Positions 1-6,169 of a DNA stretch of 10,296 bases are shown here, piece by piece. The position numbers were made by a program, and so were the translations under genes. The stretch is taken from assembly GCA_030446945.1 (NCBI GenBank), contig JAUJMI010000096.1, positions 1 to 10,296 of the forward strand. The letters are read 5' to 3'. Positions within the stretch are counted from its first letter, which is position 1. Each line of letters starts with the position of its first letter. Origin of the DNA: Longimicrobium sp. GTDB lineage: Bacteria > Gemmatimonadota > Gemmatimonadetes > Longimicrobiales > Longimicrobiaceae. The notes beneath the pieces were generated by a model, which searched no databases, was not told the DNA's origin, and saw nothing but the letters and a program-made list of their open reading frames with translations.

Positions 1-75
1 CCCCCAGGTTGTTTTGGGGGAGGGGCAGCGAGGAACGAGCGGGGAGAGGGCCCCCGTCGCCTGCCGCCACCCGCA
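1..75. other. Window-edge intergenic sequence with a short hairpin
   Basis: No gene is supported here. Positions 1-6 (CCCCCA) can pair with 15-20 (TGGGGG) around an 8-base loop, and the rest is G/C-rich. No T-tract follows on either strand, so it is a poor intrinsic terminator. It lies just downstream of the minus-strand acyl-CoA reductase stop codon and could contribute to its 3' end. Confidence 0.3.
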
Positions 76-1512
76 CTACCATTCCCCGTTCCCCGTTCCC
101 CGTTCCCCCGCGGTCTCCAGATCACACCACCGCACCAGCTCCCGCAGCGGCGGGCGCCCGTCGTGGTGCCAGGTCTGCGGCGGCCAGGCCATCTTTCCCA
201 GCGTCGTGACGCGTGCGACCCCGATGGAGGCGAGCGCCGTCGCGAGCGCCCGCGCCGCGGACGGGGAGGCCGCGACGCCCACCGTCTGCAGATATGGGCC
301 GAACCGCTCCACCAGCCCCGGCACGTCGCCCAGCGCGGCGACGGGCTTCACGCGGACCACGCGGTTGAGGCAGGAGGCGGTGAAGGCGGAGTCCGGCTCG
401 TGGATCACGGTCCACGCCGTGCCCTCGCGCGAGGCGTGGAGCTCGGTGCCGCCGCCGCCCGCCTGCGCGAACTCCGCCACCGCGCGAAGCTGGCGGATCG
501 ACGAAGACTCGCGCGGCGCCAGCGCGCCGCGCGGAAGCTCGCGCTCCACCGCCTCCATCGCGCGCCCCAGCAGCGCCGACCACTCGCGCGGCGAGACCTC
601 GCCCCCCTCCTCCACGTAGAAGAGGTGCGGCGACACGCATCCCTGCTGGTCGAAGGTGGAGGCATCCAGGGCGGCGCCGCGCGCGGCATCGGCGGCGGCG
701 GACCGGGTGAGCGCGTCGCGGCCCACCACGCCGAAGGAGATCTTGGGGCCGTACCCCAGAAAGCGCGTTCCGGCCGGGGTGCGCTCGCGCACGGCGGAGA
801 CGGCGTCGGCGCCGCCGTAGACGACCACGGCGTCGGCGGCCTCCAGCGCGGTGCGCTCCATCTCGTCGTCGCCGCCGGGCCAGTAGGTGACCGCAAGGCA
901 GGCGCCCAGCCCCGCATCCACCTCCGCCACGCCGCGCGCGAAGAGGGTGGCCAGGAGCGGCTCGCCGACGGCCGTCTTCCCCAGCGCGGCGGACTTGACG
1001 AGGAGGCAGCGCACCAGGGCCGTGACCGCCACGCCGGGGACGTTGCCGCTGAACACGTTCGCCACCAGGCGCGGCCCCATCGCCATCCGCTCGCCGCCGC
1101 CGCGCTGGGCGGGGAAGAAGCCGTCCAGCACCCGCGGGTCGCCGAACTCGGAGCGCAGGAGCTCGCGGATGGGAGCCGCGCGCCAGTCCGCCGCCATCCG
1201 GTCGAGCACCAGGCGGATCATGGCGGGCGAGTAGTTGGTCATCGCCGGCAGGGCGCGCTCGGCCGTGCGCCGCAGCGGGTCCGCGGGGTCCAGCAAGCGC
1301 GCGGCCACCCGGTCCACCACCTCCACGATCCCCGCCACGGGTCGGCGCGCCAGGTGCTCCTCGCGCGCGGCCGCCAGCGAGCGCACCTGCTCCCGCAGCA
1401 GCGCCGCCGTCAGCCGCGGAATGCGGACCTCGAACGCGTCGCCCCCCTTGCCGTACGACCAGGTGGTGGTCGGCGGGTGGGAGAGGGCGGGGAGGTGGAA
1501 TGCGTCGATCAC
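76..1512 (-). CDS. LuxC-type fatty acyl-CoA reductase
   Basis: This 478-residue protein resembles the LuxC family of acyl-CoA reductases, which reduce activated fatty acids to aldehydes with NADPH through an acyl-cysteine intermediate. LuxC is best known from luminous bacteria, but homologues occur widely in non-luminous ones. Visible signs are the FDQQGCVSPH segment with the likely nucleophile Cys292, a Rossmann-type SGNVPG motif at 155-160, LVKSA at 171-175 like the cofactor-binding lysine region of aldehyde dehydrogenases, and GYGPKISF at 253-260. The length matches the family. The GTG at 1512 is chosen because the LuxC-like N-terminus (VIDAFHLPALS) begins there and a heptamer repeat lies directly upstream. 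No clear ribosome binding site is visible. The last 11 or so residues (AGERGTGNGEW) are encoded by a second heptamer repeat, and the TAG stop lies just beyond it. Its acyl substrate and partner (for example a LuxE-like ligase) cannot be seen in this window. Confidence 0.88.
   Translation of the reverse strand: MIDAFHLPALSHPPTTTWSYGKGGDAFEVRIPRLTAALLREQVRSLAAAREEHLARRPVAGIVEVVDRVAARLLDPADPLRRTAERALPAMTNYSPAMIRLVLDRMAADWRAAPIRELLRSEFGDPRVLDGFFPAQRGGGERMAMGPRLVANVFSGNVPGVAVTALVRCLLVKSAALGKTAVGEPLLATLFARGVAEVDAGLGACLAVTYWPGGDDEMERTALEAADAVVVYGGADAVSAVRERTPAGTRFLGYGPKISFGVVGRDALTRSAAADAARGAALDASTFDQQGCVSPHLFYVEEGGEVSPREWSALLGRAMEAVERELPRGALAPRESSSIRQLRAVAEFAQAGGGGTELHASREGTAWTVIHEPDSAFTASCLNRVVRVKPVAALGDVPGLVERFGPYLQTVGVAASPSAARALATALASIGVARVTTLGKMAWPPQTWHHDGRPPLRELVRWCDLETAGERGTGNGEW
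79..109. repeat. Heptamer repeat, left copy (G-quadruplex motif on minus strand)
   Basis: Read on the minus strand this is GGGGG AAC GGGG AAC GGGG AAC GGGG AAT GG: four G-tracts of at least four bases with 3-base loops, an ideal G-quadruplex pattern. It lies inside the 3' end of the acyl-CoA reductase gene, so the G-rich strand is also the mRNA sense strand. It is inverted relative to the copy at 1516-1555. Confidence 0.9.
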
Positions 1513-1515
1513 TGC

Positions 1516-1555
1516 GGGGAGCGGGGAATGGGGAACGGGGAACGGGGAACGGGGG
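1516..1555. repeat. Heptamer repeat, right copy (G-quadruplex motif on plus strand)
   Basis: The plus strand reads GGGGAGC, GGGGAAT, then three GGGGAAC units and a final GGGGG. It sits immediately upstream of the GTG start of the acyl-CoA reductase, so the mRNA sense strand here is C-rich and the G-rich strand is the template. Twenty-five bases are perfectly complementary to the left copy (84-108 against 1530-1554 or so), making an inverted pair around the gene. Confidence 0.9.
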
Positions 1556-1672
1556 CATCGCGGGCCCTCCGCCCCCCGGCGCCGCCTCACACGGACGCCA
1601 TCGTAGGGACGCGATTCATCGCGCCCGTGCCCCACGCCGCACCCCACCCGGGGCCCGCGCAGACCCCAAGTC

Positions 1673-1735
1673 CCCTCTCCCACGGCGGGTTCTGGGAGAG
1701 GGTGGCACCTGTAGGCTGCCGGGTGAGGGCCTACA
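1673..1735. repeat. REP-like palindromic element with two hairpins
   Basis: Two adjacent hairpins. The first has a perfect 10-bp stem, CCCTCTCCCA at 1673-1682 with TGGGAGAGGG at 1693-1702. The second can form either as GGCACC (1704-1709) with GG-C-TGCC (1714-1720), or as TGTAGGC (1710-1716) with GCCTACA (1729-1735). The pattern CCCTCTCCC...GGGAGAGGGTGGC...GCCGGGTGAGGGC resembles extragenic palindromic repeats abundant in many GC-rich bacterial genomes. That resemblance comes from memory and was not searched. The right edge overlaps the stop codon of the 79-residue membrane protein gene, where it may act as a transcription or mRNA-decay barrier ahead of the reductase gene. Confidence 0.6.
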
Positions 1736-1970
1736 CGAAGCGCCCCACCAGCGCCGCGATCCACAGCACGACACCCACCGCCACCAGAGCGCGGATCAGC
1801 CGCGCCGGCGGACGCGCGGCGCCGGGCCACGCGGAGAAGGCGAGGAGGCCCGCGACCATCGCAAAGATCACGTCCACCGCGGCGTACAGCGGCTGGCCGG
1901 CCTGGAGCTGCTGCACGGCCAGGTACAGGAGGAAGACGGCGATGGCGCCGCGCACGATCACCCCGAGCAT
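1731..1970 (-). CDS. Small two- to three-helix membrane protein (79 aa)
   Basis: I do not recognise a named family. Hydrophobic stretches lie at about residues 3-19 (VIVRGAIAVFLLYLAVQ), 29-47 (YAAVDVIFAMVAGLLAFSA) and 59-77 (IRALVAVGVVLWIAALVGR), separated by short polar or proline/arginine-rich linkers, so it is probably an inner-membrane protein with three spans. The ATG at 1970 is preceded by GGAGG (1978-1982 on the minus strand) with 7-base spacing, a strong start signal. It starts 29 bases after the stop of the outer-membrane protein gene and is probably in the same transcript. The stop codon overlaps a REP-like hairpin. Confidence 0.7.
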   Translation of the reverse strand: MLGVIVRGAIAVFLLYLAVQQLQAGQPLYAAVDVIFAMVAGLLAFSAWPGAARPPARLIRALVAVGVVLWIAALVGRFV

Positions 1971-1999
1971 GCTCCCGCCTCCGCGCGAGGAAAGTTGGC

Positions 2000-4093
2000 T
2001 CACAGGAAGTCCCAGAACGAAGGATTGGCCTCCACGATCAGCTCCCAGCGGCCGTCGGGGCCCAGGCCGCGCGCCACGTCCACGCGCAGGATGTCGTAAA
2101 AGAGCCCCACGCCGGTGCCCACCGACAGGCGCGGGCTCCCCGTCGTCGCCGCGCCCCACTCCAGGAGCGGCTCGCGGCCGGCGGAGCCGACCCCGGTCCA
2201 CCCGGCGGTGGCGAAGGCGCGCCCGCGCAGCCACGGCCCCGCCACGTCCGCCGAGCCGATCACCCGCGCCAGCGCGAAGCGGTCGCCGCCGAAGGCGCGG
2301 AAGGGGAAGCCGGGGATCGTGCCGCGCCCGCCCACCAGGAAGAGCGCCTGCCTCGGCAGCTCGCCGAAAGCAATCCCGGCGGAGGTCCCCGCCTCCAGTT
2401 CCGCGCGCGCCGGGGTCCAGCGGCGCACCCATCCCAGGTCGAACCGCGGGCGGACGAAGGCAGCGCTCCCGGCCGGGTCGCTCTCGGCCGGCTCGTTGAG
2501 CAGCGTGCCGCCATCCATCCCCGCCGAAGCGGACCAGCCGCGCGCCACCCCGCTCGGCGCCGCGCGGGCGAAAAAGAAAGAGCCGCCCAGCATCATCCCC
2601 TCGTCGATCGGCCGCACGTCGCGGAAGTCGCCGGTGCCGCTGAGGGTGAAGGTGGAGGTCAGGCGCGCGGCGGTGTGGGTCTCCGCGCGCAGGCGCAGCG
2701 TCCCCGTCCAGGCGCCGCCCACCCCGCGCTCCCCCCACCCCTCCAGCCCCCCGGCGTAAAAGGGATCGGTGTAGTCGCGCCCCGCCAGCACGGAAGTCAG
2801 CGTGTTCATGGCGCCCGAGATCACGGGGCCCACGCCCGCGTCGCGCGGCTCGTACACGTAGGCGCGGGCGCCCACGCGGTAGCCGGGGTGCGTGACCGTC
2901 GCCTGCCCCTCCAGCGTCGGGTGCATGGGCCCGAACGCCCAGCCGCCCCGCGCCTCCAGCGTCAGCGGCTCGCGCGGGTGGACGCGCGTGCCGAAGCCGA
3001 CCACCGCACCCTCCGCCCGGTTGTAGCGCAGGACGGAAGAGGCCGCGGGCACGTTCAGCCGCACGGCGGGGAGGCCGCTCAGCATCCGCCCGCGGATCAG
3101 CTCCGCCGCCTGCCGCCGCACGTCGCCCAGCTCGGTGGTGGGGCCGATCCCCTCCTCGTGCAGCTCGGCGTCGATCGGCTGCTCGAACCCGAAGCGGCGG
3201 CGCTGCGCATCCGGCACCGACACCAGCTTGGGGCCGGCGAAAAGGGCGGGGGAGAGCCCCTGGTTGAAGCGGTAGTTGGAGATGCGCATCGTCCCGCGGA
3301 TCATCCCGCCCACGGGAAAGCCCAGCTCCGGGATCTGCCGCCGGAGCTCCACCTGCTGCCGGTGCGGGAGCCAGAAGCGCCCCTTGTACAGCGCGTTCTC
3401 CAGCGACGCGTTGATGTAGTCCAGCTGCCGGTCCACGTACGCGGCCGAGGTGAAGGTGAACGACATGCGCACGATGTCGCCCCCGCGCCGGTCCACGAAC
3501 ACCGAGCCGATCATCGCCGGGCGGCCGGCGTCCTTGGGGCGCACCTGCACCTCGTACACCCGCACCGGCTCCGGAGACCCGGGCACGCGGATGGAAAGTG
3601 AGTCCTCCAGCCGGTAGTCGTACGTCCCCGGCCCCGCGCCGGCCGCAGGGTGGAGCACGTCGCGCACCTCGTCGCCGTCGCCGTAGCGGATCAGGTCGCC
3701 GAAGTTGTCCTGCACCACGGTCAGGTGGTCTTCGTGGTAGCGGATGTTGGTGGGGAGGTTCTTCACGTCCCGAAGCCCGATGATCCGCTGCTTCGCCATG
3801 TTGGGCGCCTTCCACAGGACGTCCAGCGCCACCTGGTCCGTCTTCACCAGCGAGCGCTCGGTGGTGCCGGGGCGGTCCAGGTAGAAGTAGATGAAGCCCC
3901 GCGCGTCCGCCTGGTAGTCCAGCAGCCCCGTGTCCGCCAGCGCCTGCGAACGCCGGTCGCGAGCGCGGGCGATCAGCTCCAGTGCGCGCGCCCCGTTCCA
4001 CCCGTCGGCCGGCGCCTGGGCGCGCGCCGCCGCCGGCGCCAGGGACGCCGCGGCCAGGGCGGCGAAGATCCAGGGTCTGATCGTGCGAGCCAT
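2000..4093 (-). CDS. Outer-membrane protein, DUF5686-like N-domain with Omp85-like barrel
   Basis: This 697-residue exported protein has a signal peptide at 1-25 or so (basic start, hydrophobic AALAAASLAPAAA, cleavage near ARA-QA). The N-terminal half, starting with a helical segment (ALELIARARDRRSQALAD), then mixed strands with FIYFYLDRPG and YRLEDSLSI, recalls the periplasmic part of DUF5686/outer-membrane assembly-type proteins. From about residue 355 it turns into alternating short strands rich in Gly and aromatic residues, typical of a beta-barrel, and ends in the aromatic stretch SFWDFL. GGRGTIPGFPFRAF at 588-601 resembles the conserved loop-6 motif of the Omp85/surface-antigen barrel. 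A role in inserting or exporting envelope components is inferred from family likeness only. The ATG at 4093 is chosen for its fit with the signal peptide, since no clear Shine-Dalgarno sequence precedes it. It is followed closely by the 79-aa membrane protein gene. Confidence 0.75.
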   Translation of the reverse strand: MARTIRPWIFAALAAASLAPAAARAQAPADGWNGARALELIARARDRRSQALADTGLLDYQADARGFIYFYLDRPGTTERSLVKTDQVALDVLWKAPNMAKQRIIGLRDVKNLPTNIRYHEDHLTVVQDNFGDLIRYGDGDEVRDVLHPAAGAGPGTYDYRLEDSLSIRVPGSPEPVRVYEVQVRPKDAGRPAMIGSVFVDRRGGDIVRMSFTFTSAAYVDRQLDYINASLENALYKGRFWLPHRQQVELRRQIPELGFPVGGMIRGTMRISNYRFNQGLSPALFAGPKLVSVPDAQRRRFGFEQPIDAELHEEGIGPTTELGDVRRQAAELIRGRMLSGLPAVRLNVPAASSVLRYNRAEGAVVGFGTRVHPREPLTLEARGGWAFGPMHPTLEGQATVTHPGYRVGARAYVYEPRDAGVGPVISGAMNTLTSVLAGRDYTDPFYAGGLEGWGERGVGGAWTGTLRLRAETHTAARLTSTFTLSGTGDFRDVRPIDEGMMLGGSFFFARAAPSGVARGWSASAGMDGGTLLNEPAESDPAGSAAFVRPRFDLGWVRRWTPARAELEAGTSAGIAFGELPRQALFLVGGRGTIPGFPFRAFGGDRFALARVIGSADVAGPWLRGRAFATAGWTGVGSAGREPLLEWGAATTGSPRLSVGTGVGLFYDILRVDVARGLGPDGRWELIVEANPSFWDFL

Positions 4094-4123
4094 GAAGAGA
4101 TCGTCAGGTCGTTCGAACGGCGA

Positions 4124-4148
4124 GGGTCCGGCCGAGCAGGCCGGACCC
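4124..4148 (-). terminator. Strong hairpin between lipoprotein and barrel genes
   Basis: GGGTCCGGCC (4124-4133) pairs perfectly with GGCCGGACCC (4139-4148) around the 5-base loop GAGCA. It lies 30 bases past the lipoprotein stop and before the next minus-strand gene. No U-tract follows on the minus strand, so it may act as an attenuator, a processing site or an mRNA 3'-end stabiliser rather than a full terminator. An 8-base palindrome (GTTCGAAC, 4111-4118) follows. Confidence 0.45.
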
Positions 4149-4177
4149 CGTGGAGCGATGCGCTGCCCGGCGGAGCG

Positions 4178-4750
4178 TCAGGAGCAGGCGCCTTCCTGCA
4201 GCGTCGCCTCCAGGTGCCCCGGGATGCTCGCCGCGAAGCCTGACTCCTCGACCCCGGCGGCCCGCGCGTACTCCCGCCGCGTGACGCTGTAGGAGCGCGA
4301 AGTGCTCGTGGTGAGGCGCCTCGGGCCGGTCGCGCGGTAGGTGAACCGCGCCTGGTCCGGAAGGAGGAGCTCCGCCGCCACCGCGTTCGGGTTGTCCTGG
4401 TCGCTGTAGAAGCGCAGCGTCACCGCGTCGGAGCCGTAGGAGGTCCCGCCCACGAGCTCCCGCGTGAAGAGGTCGGTCCGCCGCGTGTAGCTGAGCTGGA
4501 ACGGTCCGTCCGGCGCGATCGTGACGGTCGGCTCCGGCTTTCCGGCCGGCGGCGTCACATGCACCACGCGCTCCAGCAGGTTGGCCGCGGGGAAGGCCGT
4601 GTTGTCGGGAACGAAGCGCAGGGCGCAGACGCGGTAGACCCCCGCCACGTCGCTGGCCGAGAGGCGGTTCCCTCCCGTGCCGTTCCCGTCGCACGCCGCG
4701 GCGGCGAAGAGGGTGGAGAGCGCCAGGAGCCGGACGACGGAAGAGCGCAT
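4178..4750 (-). CDS. Small secreted lipoprotein (190 aa), function unknown
   Basis: The first 20 residues form a lipoprotein signal peptide, MRSSVVRLLALSTLFAAAAC, with lipidated Cys20. Asp21 follows, which in E. coli would favour retention in the inner membrane; whether that holds here is unknown. The mature part (SDVAGVYRVCALRF, then several alternating strands such as VTIAPDGPFQLSYTRR and AVTLRFYSDQ) suggests a small beta-sandwich or lipocalin-like fold. Cys42 and Cys189 could form a disulfide. The ATG at 4750 is chosen over an upstream in-frame ATG at 4822 because of the lipobox spacing and a GGAGG at 4758-4762 with 7-base spacing. It lies 94 bases after the CPBP protease gene and may share its transcript. 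I do not recognise a specific family. Confidence 0.75.
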   Translation of the reverse strand: MRSSVVRLLALSTLFAAAACDGNGTGGNRLSASDVAGVYRVCALRFVPDNTAFPAANLLERVVHVTPPAGKPEPTVTIAPDGPFQLSYTRRTDLFTRELVGGTSYGSDAVTLRFYSDQDNPNAVAAELLLPDQARFTYRATGPRRLTTSTSRSYSVTRREYARAAGVEESGFAASIPGHLEATLQEGACS

Positions 4751-4757
4751 CGGAGTA

Positions 4758-4762
4758 CCTCC
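4758..4762 (-). promoter_or_regulatory. Shine-Dalgarno sequence fixing the lipoprotein start
   Basis: GGAGG on the minus strand, 7 bases before the ATG at 4750. It supports a start at 4750 rather than the longer in-frame reading from 4822, which would put 24 extra residues before the signal peptide. Confidence 0.7.
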
Positions 4763-4844
4763 ATGAATCGGTCGAAAGTCGGGTGAGATCGCCTGTACCC
4801 TCGCGGGTGCTCCGGGTTTCACCGGGCGCGAAACACCACGCCGC

Positions 4845-5570
4845 TCACCCGTCCCGCAGCACCACCAGGAAAACGTCGTACAGCGCGTGCGTCCATGCCG
4901 CGATGCCGAAGCCGCGCAGCAGGAACAGCGCGCTGAACGCCAGCCCCGCCACGAAGCGGAAGACGAAGCTCTGCAGCTCCAGCGGGTACGCGTAGGGGCC
5001 GATGTAGTGGAACGCCGAGAAGAGGAAGGCCGCCAGCAGCGCCGCAGCGATCCCCGCGTTCTTTTTCCTCATTCCCAGCCCGGCGAAGAGCAGCGCCAGA
5101 CCGCCCACCAGCAGCACGCGGAAGAGGAGCTCCTCGTAGAGCCCCGCGCCCAGCGAGAGGACGATCTGGTCGCGCAGCGGGAGCGTGTCCACACCGCCGT
5201 CGGCCGCCATGCGCACACCGCCCAGCATCCAATGCGTGAGCGTACCCACCACGACGCCGAAGAGGAGGGCATACCCCGCGCTCTCCGCCAGCATTCCCGC
5301 GAAGACGGGGGCGCGCAGCGGCACCCGCTCCCGCCGCCGCTCCAGCGCGACCAGCGCTGCGCCCACCACCAGGATGACGGCCGCGAACGCCAGCGTCCCC
5401 TGCACCCCGCCCGCGGAGAGGGCCGCGCGCAGCAGGACGTCGGCCCCGTTCCTCATCCCCGAGGTGGGCCCCGCGATGCTCCACGCCCCCACCTCGTACA
5501 GCAGCAGGAGCGGGAGGACGAAAAGGAGCGAGTAGCTGTGCTTGCGGGTGATCCGGAAGTAGTCGCGCAT
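4845..5570 (-). CDS. CPBP family intramembrane metalloprotease
   Basis: This 241-residue polytopic membrane protein carries the three signature motifs of the CPBP (CAAX protease and bacteriocin-processing, Abi) family: EELLFR at 146-151 with paired catalytic glutamates, FSAFH ending at His188, and HALYD with His228 and Asp232. Hydrophobic spans are visible at about 13-33, 59-76, 92-113, 137-145 (leading into EELLFR), 153-166, 174-190 and 203-225. These proteins are membrane-embedded metal-dependent proteases or related factors; the substrate here cannot be inferred. The ATG at 5570 gives a normal N-terminus (MRDYFRITRKHSYSLL). A ribosome binding site is not obvious. It heads the minus-strand envelope group and is divergent from the BON lipoprotein gene. 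Confidence 0.88.
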   Translation of the reverse strand: MRDYFRITRKHSYSLLFVLPLLLLYEVGAWSIAGPTSGMRNGADVLLRAALSAGGVQGTLAFAAVILVVGAALVALERRRERVPLRAPVFAGMLAESAGYALLFGVVVGTLTHWMLGGVRMAADGGVDTLPLRDQIVLSLGAGLYEELLFRVLLVGGLALLFAGLGMRKKNAGIAAALLAAFLFSAFHYIGPYAYPLELQSFVFRFVAGLAFSALFLLRGFGIAAWTHALYDVFLVVLRDG

Positions 5571-5681
5571 GGCCGGGACAAGGTAGCGTGGCGAGGGGAA
5601 CGGCGCATGGCCCTTCCCTTGCGACCCGCGCGCAGCTTATCGTGCCGCGCGGCGCCAACTCTCTAACGGCGCGGAGGGGCG
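5571..5681. promoter_or_regulatory. Divergent promoter region, CPBP protease / BON lipoprotein
   Basis: This 111-bp gap separates two divergently transcribed genes, so it must hold promoters for both unless transcription enters from further away. I find no convincing -35/-10 pair on either strand. The only clear signal is GGAGGGG at 5673-5679, the likely ribosome binding site of the plus-strand gene. Confidence 0.4.
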
Positions 5682-6095
5682 ATGGGTTTCCCGGGACACG
5701 GAGCGACGGGCGTGAGCCGACCGACGAACAAGGGGTGGATGGGGATGGCGCTGGTGCCGCTGGTGGCCGGGTGCAGCCTCTTCGGCGGCGGCGACCCCGG
5801 CCCGACCCCGCAGGAGGTCGCCCGCCTGGCCGCGGAGGACGTGCGCATCCGCCGCGAGGTGGAGGCCCGCCTGGCCGCCGAGCCCTCGGTGGGCGCGGGG
5901 CGCGTGCGCGTGACGGTGACGGGCGGCGAGGTGCAGCTGCACGGCTCCGTGGCCGGCTTCGGCGCCCTTCGCTGCGCCGTCTCCAACGCCGAGCTGACCC
6001 CCGGCGTGGTGCTGGTGATCGACTTCCTCGTCCTGCAGCCCGGGGCCTCGACGGCCCGCTGCCTGGCCCCCCGTTTCTTCACCGTGCCCGCCTAG
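5682..6095 (+). CDS. BON-domain lipoprotein
   Basis: A 137-residue protein with a signal peptide ending in the lipobox LVAGC (Cys31). Residues 52-118 or so fit a BON domain: a helix (EDVRIRREVEARLAAEP) followed by strands VRVTVTGGEVQLHGSV with the typical Gly after the second strand. BON domains occur in periplasmic and outer-membrane lipoproteins (for example OsmY and DolP) and are linked to phospholipid binding and envelope integrity. Cys98 and Cys127 could form a disulfide. The ATG at 5682 has GGAGG 4 bases upstream. A GTG at 5712 (residue 11) has GGAG with 8-base spacing and would give a more canonical short signal peptide, so the true start may be 5712. The transglycosylase gene starts 74 bases downstream. 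Confidence 0.78.
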   Translation: MGFPGHGATGVSRPTNKGWMGMALVPLVAGCSLFGGGDPGPTPQEVARLAAEDVRIRREVEARLAAEPSVGAGRVRVTVTGGEVQLHGSVAGFGALRCAVSNAELTPGVVLVIDFLVLQPGASTARCLAPRFFTVPA

Positions 6096-6107
6096 CGCAC
6101 GCAAAGC

Positions 6108-6136
6108 GTGACGCGGCAGGCCGCACCGATTACATT
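6108..6136 (+). promoter_or_regulatory. Candidate sigma70-like promoter for the transglycosylase gene
   Basis: GTGACG (6108-6113, 4 of 6 matches to TTGACA), a 17-base spacer, then TACATT (6131-6136, 4 of 6 matches to TATAAT). Transcription would start near 6143, leaving a 5' UTR of about 27 bases before the GTG at 6170. The same -10 hexamer, at the same spacing, precedes the dehydrogenase gene at 10206. Confidence 0.4.
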
Positions 6137-6157
6137 GGTGGCTCCCCCGCACAACCC

Positions 6158-6163
6158 GGAGAG
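6158..6163 (+). promoter_or_regulatory. Shine-Dalgarno sequence fixing a GTG start
   Basis: GGAGAG lies 6 bases before the GTG at 6170. It decides the start of the transglycosylase gene, whose reading frame is open far upstream with no other convincing start. Confidence 0.7.
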
Positions 6164-6169
6164 CCCCCA

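Noticed and set aside
1..20. Left-edge hairpin as an intrinsic terminator
   Set aside because: The stem is only 6 bp and no T-tract follows on either strand.
1513..1830. N-terminal extension of the acyl-CoA reductase from 1830
   Set aside because: The extra 106 residues are translated from the REP-like hairpins and heptamer repeat and show no protein character; the family-like N-terminus starts at the GTG at 1512.
163..2499. Long plus-strand open frame of 778 codons opposite the reductase and barrel genes
   Set aside because: It is antisense to genes with clear family motifs, its product is arginine/alanine/histidine-rich low-complexity sequence, and high GC content makes long spurious frames common.
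1971..4001. Upstream part of the 756-codon minus-strand frame that ends with the small membrane protein
   Set aside because: It runs out of frame over the signal-peptide-bearing barrel gene; only the last 79 codons, behind a strong ribosome binding site, look real.
5588..6169. Extended transglycosylase reading frame overlapping the BON gene
   Set aside because: The upstream part is an out-of-frame reading of the BON gene; the GTG at 6170 has a good ribosome binding site and leads directly into the basic N-terminus and membrane anchor.
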